Origin: Streptococcus gallolyticus
GTDB taxonomy: Bacteria > Bacillota > Bacilli > Lactobacillales > Streptococcaceae
Direction of reading: 5' to 3'
NCBI RefSeq assembly: GCF_003337175.1
Contig: NZ_NETH01000018.1
Location: forward strand, 1-38,342
DNA: 38,342 nucleotides
Of the stretch, positions 16,295-25,477 are shown piece by piece (position 1 is the first letter of the stretch; every line of letters starts with the position of its first letter). The notes beneath the pieces are model-generated. The model had not been told where the DNA came from. It saw nothing but the letters and a program-made list of their open reading frames with translations, and searched no databases. The translations under genes were made by a program, and so were the position numbers.

Positions 16295-16769
16295 ATTTTT
16301 CCTCCACTTTTTTGACAACACTTGTTGGCACAAAATCTGAAATATCTGAATGGAAATCAATCAATTCACGGATGCGACTTGATGAGACATGAACCAAATC
16401 AGGAGAGCTCAATAAAAAAACACTCTCAATCTCTGAGGCCAGATAATGATTATAAAATGCTAAATCAGCCTCGTACTCTAAATCTTTCCCATTACGCAGA
16501 CCACGCACGAGATAACCTACTTCTAAACGCTTGGCAATATCTACCACCAAAGAATCATGTGCTGTAATCACTTTAACGTTCAGAAATTCTTGCAGTGCTT
16601 CTTCTAACATCTGCCGTCTCTCTTCAACGCTAAAGAAGCCATTCTTATCCTTATTGTAAAAAATGCCCACAAAAAGTGTATCAAACAACTTGCTTGCACG
16701 CGCTATGATATCAAGATGCCCATTTGTCACAGGGTCAAAAGACCCCGTAAATAAACCAATTTTAGCCAT
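16272..16769 (-). CDS. coaD: Phosphopantetheine adenylyltransferase
   Basis: CoaD transfers AMP from ATP to 4'-phosphopantetheine, the penultimate step of coenzyme A synthesis. The start at 16769 follows GGAGG by 4 bases and gives 165 residues. The nucleotidyltransferase motif 'TGSFDPVTNGHLDII' (T/HxGH) is at the N-terminus, and 'VSSSRIREL' is the ISSS-x-IR signature. It follows rsmD by 32 bp and overlaps sepM by 23 bp. Confidence 0.96.
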   Translation of the reverse strand: MAKIGLFTGSFDPVTNGHLDIIARASKLFDTLFVGIFYNKDKNGFFSVEERRQMLEEALQEFLNVKVITAHDSLVVDIAKRLEVGYLVRGLRNGKDLEYEADLAFYNHYLASEIESVFLLSSPDLVHVSSSRIRELIDFHSDISDFVPTSVVKKVEEKYGNLKKI

Positions 16770-16801
16770 ATTACCTCCATTAGTGATAAAATCACTCAAT
16801 T

Positions 16802-17341
16802 CTACCTAACATATACCGTAACCTTACTAATGCCATATGTTTTTTGCTTCCAGATGCCAAAATGTGAAATTTCTTCTGGTAAGTCGACAGCCTTATCCGT
16901 CTCACAAACCAGCATGACATCCTCAGACAAAAGCCCTGCTTCTTCTAATTCCGTAATATTTTTGACAATCTCTTCCTTAGCATATGGTGGGTCTAAAAGC
17001 ACCAAATCAAATGTTCCACTAACAAGACCAATTGCCTTATTAGCATCCATTGTTAACAAGTGAAATTGCTGCTCAGACTTTGTCATTTTGATATTTTCTA
17101 AAATAATAGCTTGTGCTTGACGATTGCGTTCAACCAGCACAGCTTCATCCATTCCGCGTGAAATAGCTTCAATCGCTAAACTTCCACTACCAGAAAACAA
17201 ATCTAAAACACGTCCACCATCAAAAAATGGACCAATCATATTAAAAATAGCACCTTTAACCTTATCTGTGGTCGGGCGTGTCATTTTTCCATCTAGCGTC
17301 TTTAAAGGACGTCCACCGAATTTTCCTGCTACAACTCTCAT
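16802..17341 (-). CDS. rsmD: 16S rRNA (guanine-966-N2)-methyltransferase
   Basis: RsmD methylates G966 of 16S rRNA. The 179-residue protein has 'MRVVAGKFGGRPL' at the start, the SAM-binding 'VLDLFSGSGSLAIEAISRG' and the amino-methylase motif 'VLLDPPYAKEE'. The ATG at 17341 is fixed by the conserved N-terminus. No Shine-Dalgarno sequence is present; an extended -10 (TGCTATAAT, hexamer 17349-17354) ends 7 bp before the ATG, so the mRNA is predicted to be leaderless. It heads the rsmD-coaD-sepM operon. Confidence 0.95.
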   Translation of the reverse strand: MRVVAGKFGGRPLKTLDGKMTRPTTDKVKGAIFNMIGPFFDGGRVLDLFSGSGSLAIEAISRGMDEAVLVERNRQAQAIILENIKMTKSEQQFHLLTMDANKAIGLVSGTFDLVLLDPPYAKEEIVKNITELEEAGLLSEDVMLVCETDKAVDLPEEISHFGIWKQKTYGISKVTVYVR

Positions 17342-17348
17342 AAGAACC

Positions 17349-17357
17349 ATTATAGCA
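17349..17357 (-). promoter_or_regulatory. Extended -10 promoter abutting the rsmD ATG
   Basis: TGC-TATAAT on the minus strand, no clear -35 hexamer. The predicted start point coincides with the A of the ATG. Confidence 0.6.
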
Positions 17358-17396
17358 AAATTCAAATAAAATGCCTTAAAAAATGATCAAGTCATC

Positions 17397-17425
17397 TTTA
17401 CACTAAAAATGAGATTTGATATGAT
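17397..17425 (+). promoter_or_regulatory. Promoter of the coiled-coil pseudogene
   Basis: TTTACA (17397-17402), 17 bp, TATGAT (17420-17425), divergent from the rsmD promoter. Confidence 0.6.
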
Positions 17426-17474
17426 TGTTGCGATAATTTTAATTGTCAAAGTTTTTTAGGATAAAGGAGTTATG

Positions 17475-18198
17475 ATGAATTTTAAAACATTCTTTAAAGA
17501 CAAGAAAAATCTTGCCATTACCATTTTATCGGTATTATTGATTGCTAGTTTTTCTAGTCAAGGTAAGCAAAGTCAAGAATTATCCCAAGCAGAGGATAAG
17601 ATTGAACAGCTTAGCCAAGATGTCAAACAAGCCAAATCAGACTTAAAAGATAGCCAAGATGAACTGGCTGATTTTAAAGAAGAAAACGCTGATTATATCG
17701 AAGTTGGTAAAAAAGAAGTTCAAAAGACTAAAGAGATTGAAAACAGTGCAGAAACTGCTGTAAAAAATCTCGAAAAGACCAAACGCAGAATAATCTTGAT
17801 TTAGTAACAAGTAAAGTTGACGCTGTTACAGACGCTGACAAAAAAGAGAAATTTCAAAAGCGTATCGCAACTGTCAAAACAGCCATTAAAGCTAAAAAAG
17901 AAAAAGAACTAGAAGATAAAGCAGAAATTGCGGTTAAAAATCTCGAAAAGACCAAACGCGTGATAACATTGATGATGCTAAAAATAAAGTTAATGCGGTA
18001 AATAATTCAACTAAGAAGGAAGCTTTCAACAACTGTATCAACGCTGTCGTTTCAGCTATCGAAGCCGAGGAAGCGGCTCAACAGGCACAACAACAAGCAA
18101 CTAGTGGATACTCTAGAGATGCTCGTGGCAGATGGCATCGTCCAAATGGATAATACGTTTCAAAAGCTGAAATTGCTGCAGCAGGTCTTCCTTGGTAA
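17475..18198 (+). pseudogene. Decayed membrane-anchored coiled-coil protein
   Basis: Starts at the second of two adjacent ATGs, 5 bases after AAAGGAG. An N-terminal membrane segment (~13-28) leads to a long coiled coil ('EDKIEQLSQDVKQAKSDLKD'), then two copies of a ~60-residue repeat that each begin 'AE-[TI]-AVKNLEKTK'. A C-terminal 'DARGRWHRPNG' and 'SKAEIAAAGLPW' motif follows. Each repeat carries a frame break at the same place, right after the LEKTK-encoding bases, explained by one missing A (ACCAAAC for ACCAAAAC). A TAA replaces an expected CAA just before the final motif. Three lesions make it a pseudogene. A terminator follows. Confidence 0.8.
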
Positions 18199-18217
18199 GC
18201 AATTTAAATAATTTTAC

Positions 18218-18252
18218 AAAAGTTGTTAGAAAATCGCTCTAACAACTTTTTC
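18218..18252 (+). terminator. Terminator after the coiled-coil pseudogene
   Basis: AAAGTTGTTAGA pairs with TCTAACAACTTT; U-run follows on the plus strand. Confidence 0.75.
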
Positions 18253-18263
18253 TATTCCCAAAA

Positions 18264-18297
18264 TCAAAAAGCCGACTAGTTATCTTAGCCGACTTTT
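18264..18297 (-). terminator. Probable terminator of asnA
   Basis: An imperfect stem around 18266-18297 with a U-rich tail on the minus strand, ~30 bp after the asnA stop. Confidence 0.5.
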
Positions 18298-18326
18298 CTT
18301 AGTCCTTAAAATAAGATTTCTTCTAC

Positions 18327-19319
18327 TTAAAGAATATTTTCGTAAGTATCACGAATTTCTTTTGGCCAAACACTTGATTGAACTTCTCCGATATGTTTCT
18401 TACGGAGCAAGAACATTGCCATGCGAGATTGACCGATACCACCACCGATAGTAAGTGGGAAGAGACCATTAAGAAGAGCTTTATGCCATTCTAGTTGCAA
18501 ACGATCCTCGTCACCAGTGATTTTAACTTGACGTTTGAGCGCTTCCTCGTCAACACGAATCCCCATTGAAGACAATTCAAAAGCGGATCCCAAGACATCG
18601 TTCCAAACAATGATATCGCCGTTAAGACCGTGGAAGCCATTTTCTGATTCAGAAGTCCAGTCATCGTAGTCAGGTGCGCGACCATCATGACGTTGACCAT
18701 CTGGCAAAATACCACCAATACCAATAAGGAAAATAGCACCATATTCTTTAGCAGCGGCATCTTCACGTTCTTTCGGTGTCAAGTTTGGATAACGTTCCAC
18801 CAATTCTTCGGTATGGATGAAGGTAATTTTTTTAGGTAAAATAGCTTCAATATCAAAACGAGCTTCAACAGCCAATTCTGTCAAACGAATCGCCTTGTAG
18901 ACTTGTTCAACGGTTTCTTTCAAATAGTCGATATTGCGACGACCATTTGGGATAACTTTTTCCCAATCCCATTGGTCAACATAAATAGAGTGGATTGGAT
19001 CTAATTCTTCTTCGTCTGGTCGGAGAGCTTTCATGTGTACGAAAAGTCCTTCTCCTTCATTGAAGCCAAAACGTGCTAAGGTATGGCGTTTCCACTTAGC
19101 AAGCGAATGAACAACTTCATATTCAGCATCAGGAATACGTTTTACGTGCACTGATACGGGGTTTTCAATACCATTCAAATTATCTTGCATACCATCCCCG
19201 ACCTGACTGAGAATAGGTCCTTGCACTTCAACGATGTCAAGTTTATCAATCAAATATTGAGTGAACGTATTCTTGACAAAAGAAATCTCCTGCTGCTGAT
19301 GAATAAAGCTTTTCTTCAT
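18327..19319 (-). CDS. asnA: Aspartate--ammonia ligase
   Basis: AsnA makes asparagine from aspartate, ammonia and ATP. It is a class II tRNA-synthetase-like enzyme. The 330-residue protein is full length, with '[19 protein letters not shown]', 'DQWDWEKVI' and the C-terminal class II motif '[19 protein letters not shown]'. AAGGAGGAG lies just upstream of the ATG. A TATAAT at 19419-19424 would give a ~95-nt leader; there is no T-box in it. It is a single-gene unit. Confidence 0.97.
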   Translation of the reverse strand: MKKSFIHQQQEISFVKNTFTQYLIDKLDIVEVQGPILSQVGDGMQDNLNGIENPVSVHVKRIPDAEYEVVHSLAKWKRHTLARFGFNEGEGLFVHMKALRPDEEELDPIHSIYVDQWDWEKVIPNGRRNIDYLKETVEQVYKAIRLTELAVEARFDIEAILPKKITFIHTEELVERYPNLTPKEREDAAAKEYGAIFLIGIGGILPDGQRHDGRAPDYDDWTSESENGFHGLNGDIIVWNDVLGSAFELSSMGIRVDEEALKRQVKITGDEDRLQLEWHKALLNGLFPLTIGGGIGQSRMAMFLLRKKHIGEVQSSVWPKEIRDTYENIL

Positions 19320-19424
19320 ATGCTCCTCCTTAAAAATTTTTTATTGAAATACCAAAATGATAACTAAAGGTAGTGAGATAATTTTGTATTTCGTGACCGT
19401 CTTTACAACGATAGAGCTATTATA

Positions 19425-19777
19425 CACCTAAACTTTTAAAAAATAAATACTTTTTTGAAAATTTCTACAATATTTTTTAAGTTTATGTTAGAAAATCTTA
19501 CATATATTTGGAATAAGTCAATCATATCAAGGAATTTCAGCCATTTTTATCAAAAAAATATAAGAAAAAAGGCCTGAAAAAGTTGTATGTGCAATCTTCT
19601 TCAAAGTCTTTTTTTCTTGCTAAAATGATTCTTTTTTAATAACTGTTATAATTTTCAAAAGTTTTCTAAAAAAGGGTTTTCTGACCAAATATTATTCTTT
19701 ATCATTCGTTTTGCGTAGTAACATCAAGAAAATGAATCTAAGATGATTACCGCCAAGCCAACGAATAGATAATTAAA
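19425..19777. other. AT-rich intergenic gap, nothing recognised
   Basis: About 350 bp lie between the asnA promoter region and the MFS pseudogene. I see no ORF with a start site, no T-box and no tRNA. Confidence 0.5.
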
Positions 19778-20880
19778 TTAGTAGTCTGGGCGCAATATGA
19801 TTGTAAAAATAGCTGTTCCAAGAGATATAAAGAGCACCGCTATTGTGAAAACATTTCCCAAAACACGCCCCAAATAATCGCTATCAACTTCTCTTTGAAC
19901 AAGCGAAAAAGAATGAATGTTAAAGACCGTCAAAAAGACGCTACAACAAGCTGGTGATAGCGCCAGAAAAACAACATTTGGAAAAATATGATACAAAATT
20001 GGTGCTAAACTAAGAAATAAACCAGCAACTGCCAAGAAAGTCATTAACAAGTCAGTTGATAATTTTTATTAACCCTACCGCTGATGAGAGCACCAATAAG
20101 TCCACCAACCGCTTCAGCTGTTAAAAATGTTCCGTAAATATTCTCAGTAATTTTCGGGAACATTTGCTTGCTGTAAGGCAGTAATAGGTTATAAGCAGCC
20201 ATAAAAAATTCACAGAAGCCGATAGAGCAATCAAAACCGAAACTTGGCATTTTTGTGCCAAATAACGAAAGCCACTGATTAAATCCTGAAAAATACTAGC
20301 CATTGAAAAATGGCTGTTTTTTGTATTTTCTTCTAAAATCGGAGAAACAAAGGCTACAATAATGCTTGATAATATAAAGGAAACACCATCCAAAAGCAGA
20401 GCACCATGAATACCTATCAAGCGATAGACGCCGACCGCAACGATTGGAATCACAATTTTGACAAGCGTAGCCGCTGTTTGCAAGTAAGAATTAGTAGAGC
20501 AATATTGTCTTTTTCCACCACTTCTTTCGTAAAAACGTTATAAGCAGGTGTTGAAAAAGATGATAAAAATGCCAAAAACACATTGGATGCAATAATCGCA
20601 TAAATTAACCATGTATTATCACTGATAAATGACAAGGCTATACAAGCTAGACCACTTAAAAAATCGCTCAAAATGATGATTTTCTTTCGACGAAAACGGT
20701 CAGCAATCACACCACCAAAAAGATTAAAAAGGACTCCCATAATGTTTTCAAGTGATCGATATACCCCAACTAACACCATTGAATTCATATTCAAGCTAGC
20801 TAAGAATGCATTGTTAACATAATCAAATAAAACATCTCCAATTTTTGAAATGGCGCTGCTTGAGACAAGTAAACTAGCAT
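19778..20880 (-). pseudogene. MFS transporter (multidrug/efflux type), multiply frameshifted
   Basis: Translated piecewise, the segment yields a near-complete major facilitator protein of ~370 residues: 'LFGGVIADRFRRKKIIILSD' is the loop 2-3 signature, and the C-terminal part ends with 'VQREVDSDYLGRVLGNVFTI', as in MFS_3-type exporters. Breaks occur near 20490 (before 'NSYLQTAATLV'), near 20207 (a six-T run where seven would restore frame) and near 20046 (before 'LMTFLAVAGLF'). An A-run near 20880 and the missing start codon break the N-terminus. Each break is repaired by adding one base. It is clearly non-functional as sequenced. Confidence 0.85.
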
Positions 20881-20989
20881 TTTTCTGTCTAGCTTAATCT
20901 TACAAATTGGGTATAATAAATCTCCCCCGTTTTAAAAAAAAAGCACCTTCAAAGTATTTTTTGCAATATTCTTTCAATTTTTTAAATAG

Positions 20990-21024
20990 AACACAAAAAA
21001 TCTTGCACTTTCGCACAAGATTTT
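20990..21024 (-). terminator. Terminator of the YjbR-family gene
   Basis: AAATCTTG and CAAGATTT pair around a small loop, followed by a U-run; the stem touches the stop codon. Confidence 0.7.
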
Positions 21025-22108
21025 ACGATTTTATGTTCGAATCAATCAAGGCAATTAATGCTTTTGTCATCCGACGTGGGCCACGAATGTTAGTGACACC
21101 ACATTCTTTCAGCACAGCGATTGGAAATTGGCTATCCGAAAAAGTTTGCAATAGCTCAATTTTCATTAATTTTTTAATTGATTTTTCTTTGCGATAACCG
21201 CTATTTGGAATGTCGGCTTCTAAGACACGGCAAAGGTAGCGAAGGGCGCGGGTTGGTGCTGTTATATAAATAGCAACATAATCACCCGCCTTAATACTGG
21301 CTTTTTGTGTCCAATTAATAATCGAATTTGCAGCAAATTCCGCATCGATATCATAATATTTCAGATTGGCAGGGATAATCCAATAATCAGGTCCAGATAA
21401 ACTCCCAAGACTTTTCCCTGCGACTAAAGCTCTGCTATTTTCCACCAAAGAAAAAAGCAAATCATCCGAAACCGTCTCGTCTAGCACTAGCGACACCCAC
21501 GATTTCTTGCTCATATGGTAAGACGGGTAAATACCGCTTATTTCAAGCAATTGAGGCAAGTCTTTGGGGGTAACTTTGATATTGATAATCTCGATTTTCT
21601 GATCCAATGCCTCTTTTGACCACCTTTCATCGCCCAAAGCCAACTTTCTACGCGCAACCGTCATAATCAACGCATACCACTTATGATTCTGTGAGTAACG
21701 GTAAGACGAAAACTCAGGATATTTTTCAAAAGGATGGTCATACCTGTCGCCATATGTCGCTTGCAAGTAGTGTGCGAGACGATTCGTTTGTGGATTGAGA
21801 AATGGCAGAGCTTCAAAGCAAGCTGATGCCACACGTTCAAGCACTGCAAGATAAGCCTCTCTGACTTGCCCAACAAAATTTCCCATTGCTTGCGCCACAT
21901 GAATGGCAAGATAGTCCTCGTTCAAATCAGTATCAATCACATGAGTTGATACCTCCCCATCTGCCGCAACATGAACACGCACTTCAAAAGCGCCATCCAA
22001 AATGAGCTCTGCATAATCATACCCCGCTTGCGATTTCTGAAAGCCAAACGACACCAAGCGCTCAAACACTACCCGCTTCTTCCTAAAAATATCCGATTCA
22101 AATGACAT
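21023..22108 (-). CDS. MmcQ/YjbR family protein with N-terminal and PUA/EVE-like C-terminal extensions
   Basis: 361 residues, far longer than a stand-alone YjbR (~120). The middle (about 125-235) matches MmcQ/YjbR: 'YPEFSSYRYSQNHKWYALI', 'IINIKVTPKDLPQLLEISGIYPSYHMSKKSWVSLVLD'. The first ~110 residues are an acidic alpha/beta domain. After ~245, 'DYWIIPANLKYYDID', 'AGDYVAIYITAPTRALRYLCRVLEADI' resembles an EVE/PUA-type fold, which binds modified bases or RNA. The function is unknown. The ATG at 22108 follows GAAGGAG by 6 bases. An extended -10 lies at 22139-22144. Confidence 0.75.
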   Translation of the reverse strand: MSFESDIFRKKRVVFERLVSFGFQKSQAGYDYAELILDGAFEVRVHVAADGEVSTHVIDTDLNEDYLAIHVAQAMGNFVGQVREAYLAVLERVASACFEALPFLNPQTNRLAHYLQATYGDRYDHPFEKYPEFSSYRYSQNHKWYALIMTVARRKLALGDERWSKEALDQKIEIINIKVTPKDLPQLLEISGIYPSYHMSKKSWVSLVLDETVSDDLLFSLVENSRALVAGKSLGSLSGPDYWIIPANLKYYDIDAEFAANSIINWTQKASIKAGDYVAIYITAPTRALRYLCRVLEADIPNSGYRKEKSIKKLMKIELLQTFSDSQFPIAVLKECGVTNIRGPRRMTKALIALIDSNIKS

Positions 22109-22240
22109 AGGGACTCCTTCAAGTAGAAATATACCATCATTATAACAAATTTCACTTTATAATCATTACTTTTAGTGTAACAAGTTTACTTGACAGGACT
22201 ATCATTAATTTGACAACAAAGCTTGCAAGAGGTGAAAGCT

Positions 22241-22552
22241 ATGAACAAAGAAGATATTTTTAAAAATAGCTCAAATTGAAAAATTGATAACTTGGAATGA
22301 CCAGTGAAAGATAGCTCAATGAGATGGTCGTATTTAATGATGATAGGAACATCTGCTTTATTTAGCTTTTTTAAGGCATTGCAGGGCTTTCCAATAACAA
22401 ATTTAACGGCTACCATCTACGCTCCTATTTGCGTAAATGCTTTTTACCGCTATTAAAAACCAGAAAACAACAAGACCTTTTCCTAGCAATCGCTATGTTT
22501 ATGATTGCACTAATAGCTACCAATCACTTTTATAGGGTAGTAACCAATGAAT
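22241..22552 (+). pseudogene. Small two- or three-helix membrane protein (DUF6442-like), frameshifted
   Basis: After GAGGTG and ATG (22241) the frame reads 'MNKEDIF', then must shift to read 'KIAQIEKLITWNDQ', then back for 'VKDSSMRWSYLMMIGTSALF' and 'ALQGFPITNLTATIYA'. A final single-base loss near 22456 is needed to reach 'KTRKQQDLFLAIAMFMIALI'. The result would be ~103 residues with an N-terminal helix and about three membrane spans. Its last codons overlap the start of the XRE regulator. Membrane proteins of this type often pair with such regulators. The family name is a best guess. Confidence 0.6.
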
Positions 22553-22753
22553 AACAAACTTGAATTAAAAAACAGTGTCAAACAAAGTCGTCTTGAAAAA
22601 AATCTCTCCCAAGCCGCATTGGCTAAACTAGTCGGAGTATCTCGAAATGCCATTACCCCAATTGAAACAGGGCAATTTAACCCAACAGCTAAACTAGCTT
22701 TATTATTGTGTATTGCCCTCGATAAAAAATGTGAAGACTTATTTTATTTTTAA
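22547..22753 (+). CDS. Small XRE-family transcriptional regulator
   Basis: 68 residues, almost all of it an HTH_3 domain: 'LEKNLSQAALAKLVGVSRNA' gives the first helices and 'IETGQFNPTAKLALLLCIAL' the rest. It lacks an effector domain, as is usual for this class. It overlaps the end of the upstream membrane-protein pseudogene by 6 bp, which suggests translational coupling to a partner that is now broken. Confidence 0.88.
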   Translation: MNNKLELKNSVKQSRLEKNLSQAALAKLVGVSRNAITPIETGQFNPTAKLALLLCIALDKKCEDLFYF

Positions 22754-22763
22754 CAAACCAATA

Positions 22764-22801
22764 ACCCCACCTCAACCATTAGTTGAAGTGGGGTGTTTTT
22801 A
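22764..22801 (+). terminator. Terminator after the XRE gene, in front of the valS 3' end
   Basis: ACCCCAC-TTCAACT-type stem with complementary GTGGGGT and five U. The stem may also slow transcription from valS, but the U-run is on the plus strand. Confidence 0.75.
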
Positions 22802-22812
22802 TAATCGATTTT

Positions 22813-25461
22813 TTATTTCACCAATTTTTTCATATCTTCGATACGAGTGACTGTTGCGTCGTATTTGGCTTGGTAATCGACTTGTTTGTCGCGTTCTTTT
22901 TGGACAACTTCTGGTTTCGCATTAGCGACGAATTTTTCGTTGCCGAGTTTACGTGCCACCATGTCCAATTCTTTTTGCCATTTAGCAAGTTCTTTGTCAA
23001 GACGTGCCAATTCTTCTTCGACGTTAAGAAGGTCAGCAAGTGGTAAGAAGATTTCAGCGCCTGTAATCACGCTAGACATTGCCAATTCTGGTGCTTCAAT
23101 GGCAGAAGAAATTTCCAGTTTTTCAGGATTTGTGAATCGCTTGATATAGTTCACATTGCTGTTAAAGAAGTCTTCCAATTCTTTATCACTTGTTTTCACA
23201 AGAAGTGTGATTGGTTTACTTGGAGCAACAGCCACCTCGCTACGTGCGTTACGGACAGCACGGATAAGGTCTTTAAGACTTTCAACACCTTTATGCGCAG
23301 CTTCATTTTCAAATGCTGGATTAGCTGTTGGGTATTCAGCTGTTACGATTGAACCTTCAGAAATTTGTTCAAAGATTTCTTCAGTAACAAATGGCATGAT
23401 TGGGTGAAGCAAACGAAGAATCTTATCAAGTGTGTAAAGCAGAACTGAACGAGTGATAACTTTTTCAGCTTCATTGTCACTGTAAAGCACTTCTTTTGTC
23501 AATTCAACGTACCAGTCAGCAAATTCATCCCAGATGAAGTTGTAAAGGATATGACCAGCCACACCAAATTCAAATTTATCAAAGTTTTCAGTAACTTTGG
23601 CAATTGTTTCATTCAAGTTGTGAAGAATCCAGCGGTCAGTGACGTTACCAGCCGTACCAGCAACAACCTTTTCAACATTTGCGCTAGCTTGGCCAAGCGT
23701 CAGGTCTTCATTGTTCATCAAAATGTAACGAGAGATGTTCCAGATTTTGTTAATGAAGTTCCAAGCGGCGTCCATTTTTTCGTAAGAGAAACGAACGTCT
23801 TGACCTGGTGCAGAACCGTTCGATAAGAACCAACGAAGCGCGTCAGCACCGTATTTATCGATAACGTCCATTGGGTCAATACCATTACCAAGTGATTTAG
23901 ACATTTTACGTCCTTGTTCGTCACGGATAAGACCATGAATAAGCACGTTTTCAAATGGACGGCGTCCTGTGAATTCCAATGATTGGAAAATCATACGTGA
24001 TACCCAGAAGAAGATGATATCATAACCAGTTACCAATGTCGATGTTGGGAAGTAACGCTTGAAGTCTTCTGCTTCTGTGTCAGGCCAGCCCATTGTTGAG
24101 AATGGCCATAAGGCTGAACTAAACCAAGTGTCAAGCACATCTTCGTCTTGCGTCCATCCGTCACCTTCTGGAGCTTCTTCACCGACGTACATGTCGCCTT
24201 CAGCATTGTACCATGCAGGAATTTGGTGACCCCACCATAATTGACGAGAGATAACCCAGTCGTGAACGTTTTCCATCCATTGTAGGAAAGTATCATTGAA
24301 ACGTGGTGGGTAGAATGTTACTTGGTCATCAGTGTCTTGGTTGGCAATGGCATTTTTAGCCAATTGATCCATTTTAACAAACCATTGTGTTGACAAACGT
24401 GGCTCAACGGGCACACCCGTACGTTCTGAGTGACCAACGCTGTGAACCATTTTTTCGATTGTAACAAGCGCACCGATTTCTTCCAATTTTTTAACGACAA
24501 CTTTACGAGCTTCAAAGCGGTCCATACCAGCAAATTCACCAGCAAGTTCGTTCATTGTACCGTCATCATTCATGACGTTGATTTGTGGCAAGTTATGACG
24601 CTGACCAACTAAGAAGTCATTAGGGTCGTGTGCTGGAGTGATTTTAACTACACCAGTACCAAATTCTGGGTCAGCGTGTTCATCACCGACAATTGGAATA
24701 GCTTTGTTAACAATTGGAAGGATAACATTTTGACCAATCAAATCTTTGTAACGGTCATCATTTGGGTTAACCGCAACGGCAACGTCACCAAACATTGTTT
24801 CAGGACGAGTTGTGGCAACTTCAAGGCTACGTGAACCATCTTCCAACATGTAGTTCATGTGGTAGAAAGCACCTTCGACATCTTTGTGGATAACTTCGAT
24901 ATCAGAAAGGGCTGTACGAGCTTTTGGATCCCAGTTGATGATAAATTCACCACGATAAATCCAACCTTTTTTATAAAGTTCAACAAAGACTTTACGAACT
25001 GCTTTTGACAATCCTTCATCAAGGGTGAAACGTTCACGTGAGTAGTCAACAGAGATACCCATTTTACCCCATTGTTGTTTGATTGTTGATGCATATTCAT
25101 CTTTCCATTCCCAGACTTTATCAAGGAATTTTTCACGACCAAGGTCGTAACGTGAGATACCATCTTCAGCAAGACGTGCTTCAACTTTTGCCTGTGTTGC
25201 AATCCCCGCATGGTCCATACCAGGAAGCCATAACGTATCAAAACCTTGCATCCGTTTTTGACGGATAATAATATCTTGCAAAGTAGTATCCCAAGCGTGA
25301 CCAAGGTGAAGTTTACCAGTTACGTTTGGTGGTGGAATAACGATAGAATACGGATGAGCTTTCTTATCGCCAGAAGGCTTGAAAACATCCTCATCTAACC
25401 ATTTTTGATAACGCCCAACCTCAACCTCAGCTGGGTTATATTTTGGTGATAATTGTTTCAT
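22813..25461 (-). CDS. valS: Valyl-tRNA synthetase
   Basis: An 882-residue class I synthetase charging tRNA-Val. HIGH-type motif HLGH at residues 52-55 and KMSKS at 519-523 ('[14 protein letters not shown]'). The editing domain is between them, and a C-terminal coiled coil ('[24 protein letters not shown]') is typical of ValS. The ATG at 25461 has AAAGGAG 8 bases upstream; 45 earlier bases of open frame overlap the neighbouring gene. No T-box, terminator or clear promoter is present in the short gap upstream: the DUF3800-like pseudogene ends 16 bp before the ATG. valS may depend on read-through from the restriction-modification island or on a promoter inside it. Confidence 0.97.
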   Translation of the reverse strand: MKQLSPKYNPAEVEVGRYQKWLDEDVFKPSGDKKAHPYSIVIPPPNVTGKLHLGHAWDTTLQDIIIRQKRMQGFDTLWLPGMDHAGIATQAKVEARLAEDGISRYDLGREKFLDKVWEWKDEYASTIKQQWGKMGISVDYSRERFTLDEGLSKAVRKVFVELYKKGWIYRGEFIINWDPKARTALSDIEVIHKDVEGAFYHMNYMLEDGSRSLEVATTRPETMFGDVAVAVNPNDDRYKDLIGQNVILPIVNKAIPIVGDEHADPEFGTGVVKITPAHDPNDFLVGQRHNLPQINVMNDDGTMNELAGEFAGMDRFEARKVVVKKLEEIGALVTIEKMVHSVGHSERTGVPVEPRLSTQWFVKMDQLAKNAIANQDTDDQVTFYPPRFNDTFLQWMENVHDWVISRQLWWGHQIPAWYNAEGDMYVGEEAPEGDGWTQDEDVLDTWFSSALWPFSTMGWPDTEAEDFKRYFPTSTLVTGYDIIFFWVSRMIFQSLEFTGRRPFENVLIHGLIRDEQGRKMSKSLGNGIDPMDVIDKYGADALRWFLSNGSAPGQDVRFSYEKMDAAWNFINKIWNISRYILMNNEDLTLGQASANVEKVVAGTAGNVTDRWILHNLNETIAKVTENFDKFEFGVAGHILYNFIWDEFADWYVELTKEVLYSDNEAEKVITRSVLLYTLDKILRLLHPIMPFVTEEIFEQISEGSIVTAEYPTANPAFENEAAHKGVESLKDLIRAVRNARSEVAVAPSKPITLLVKTSDKELEDFFNSNVNYIKRFTNPEKLEISSAIEAPELAMSSVITGAEIFLPLADLLNVEEELARLDKELAKWQKELDMVARKLGNEKFVANAKPEVVQKERDKQVDYQAKYDATVTRIEDMKKLVK

Positions 25462-25477
25462 TTTAGGTTCTCCTTTT

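Noticed and set aside
19320..19430. A T-box in front of asnA.
   Set aside because: No GGTGG-x-ACCGCG motif or antiterminator is present in the leader.
22186..22416. A 76-residue minus-strand ORF.
   Set aside because: It is opposite the better-supported plus-strand membrane-protein pseudogene and lacks a ribosome-binding site.
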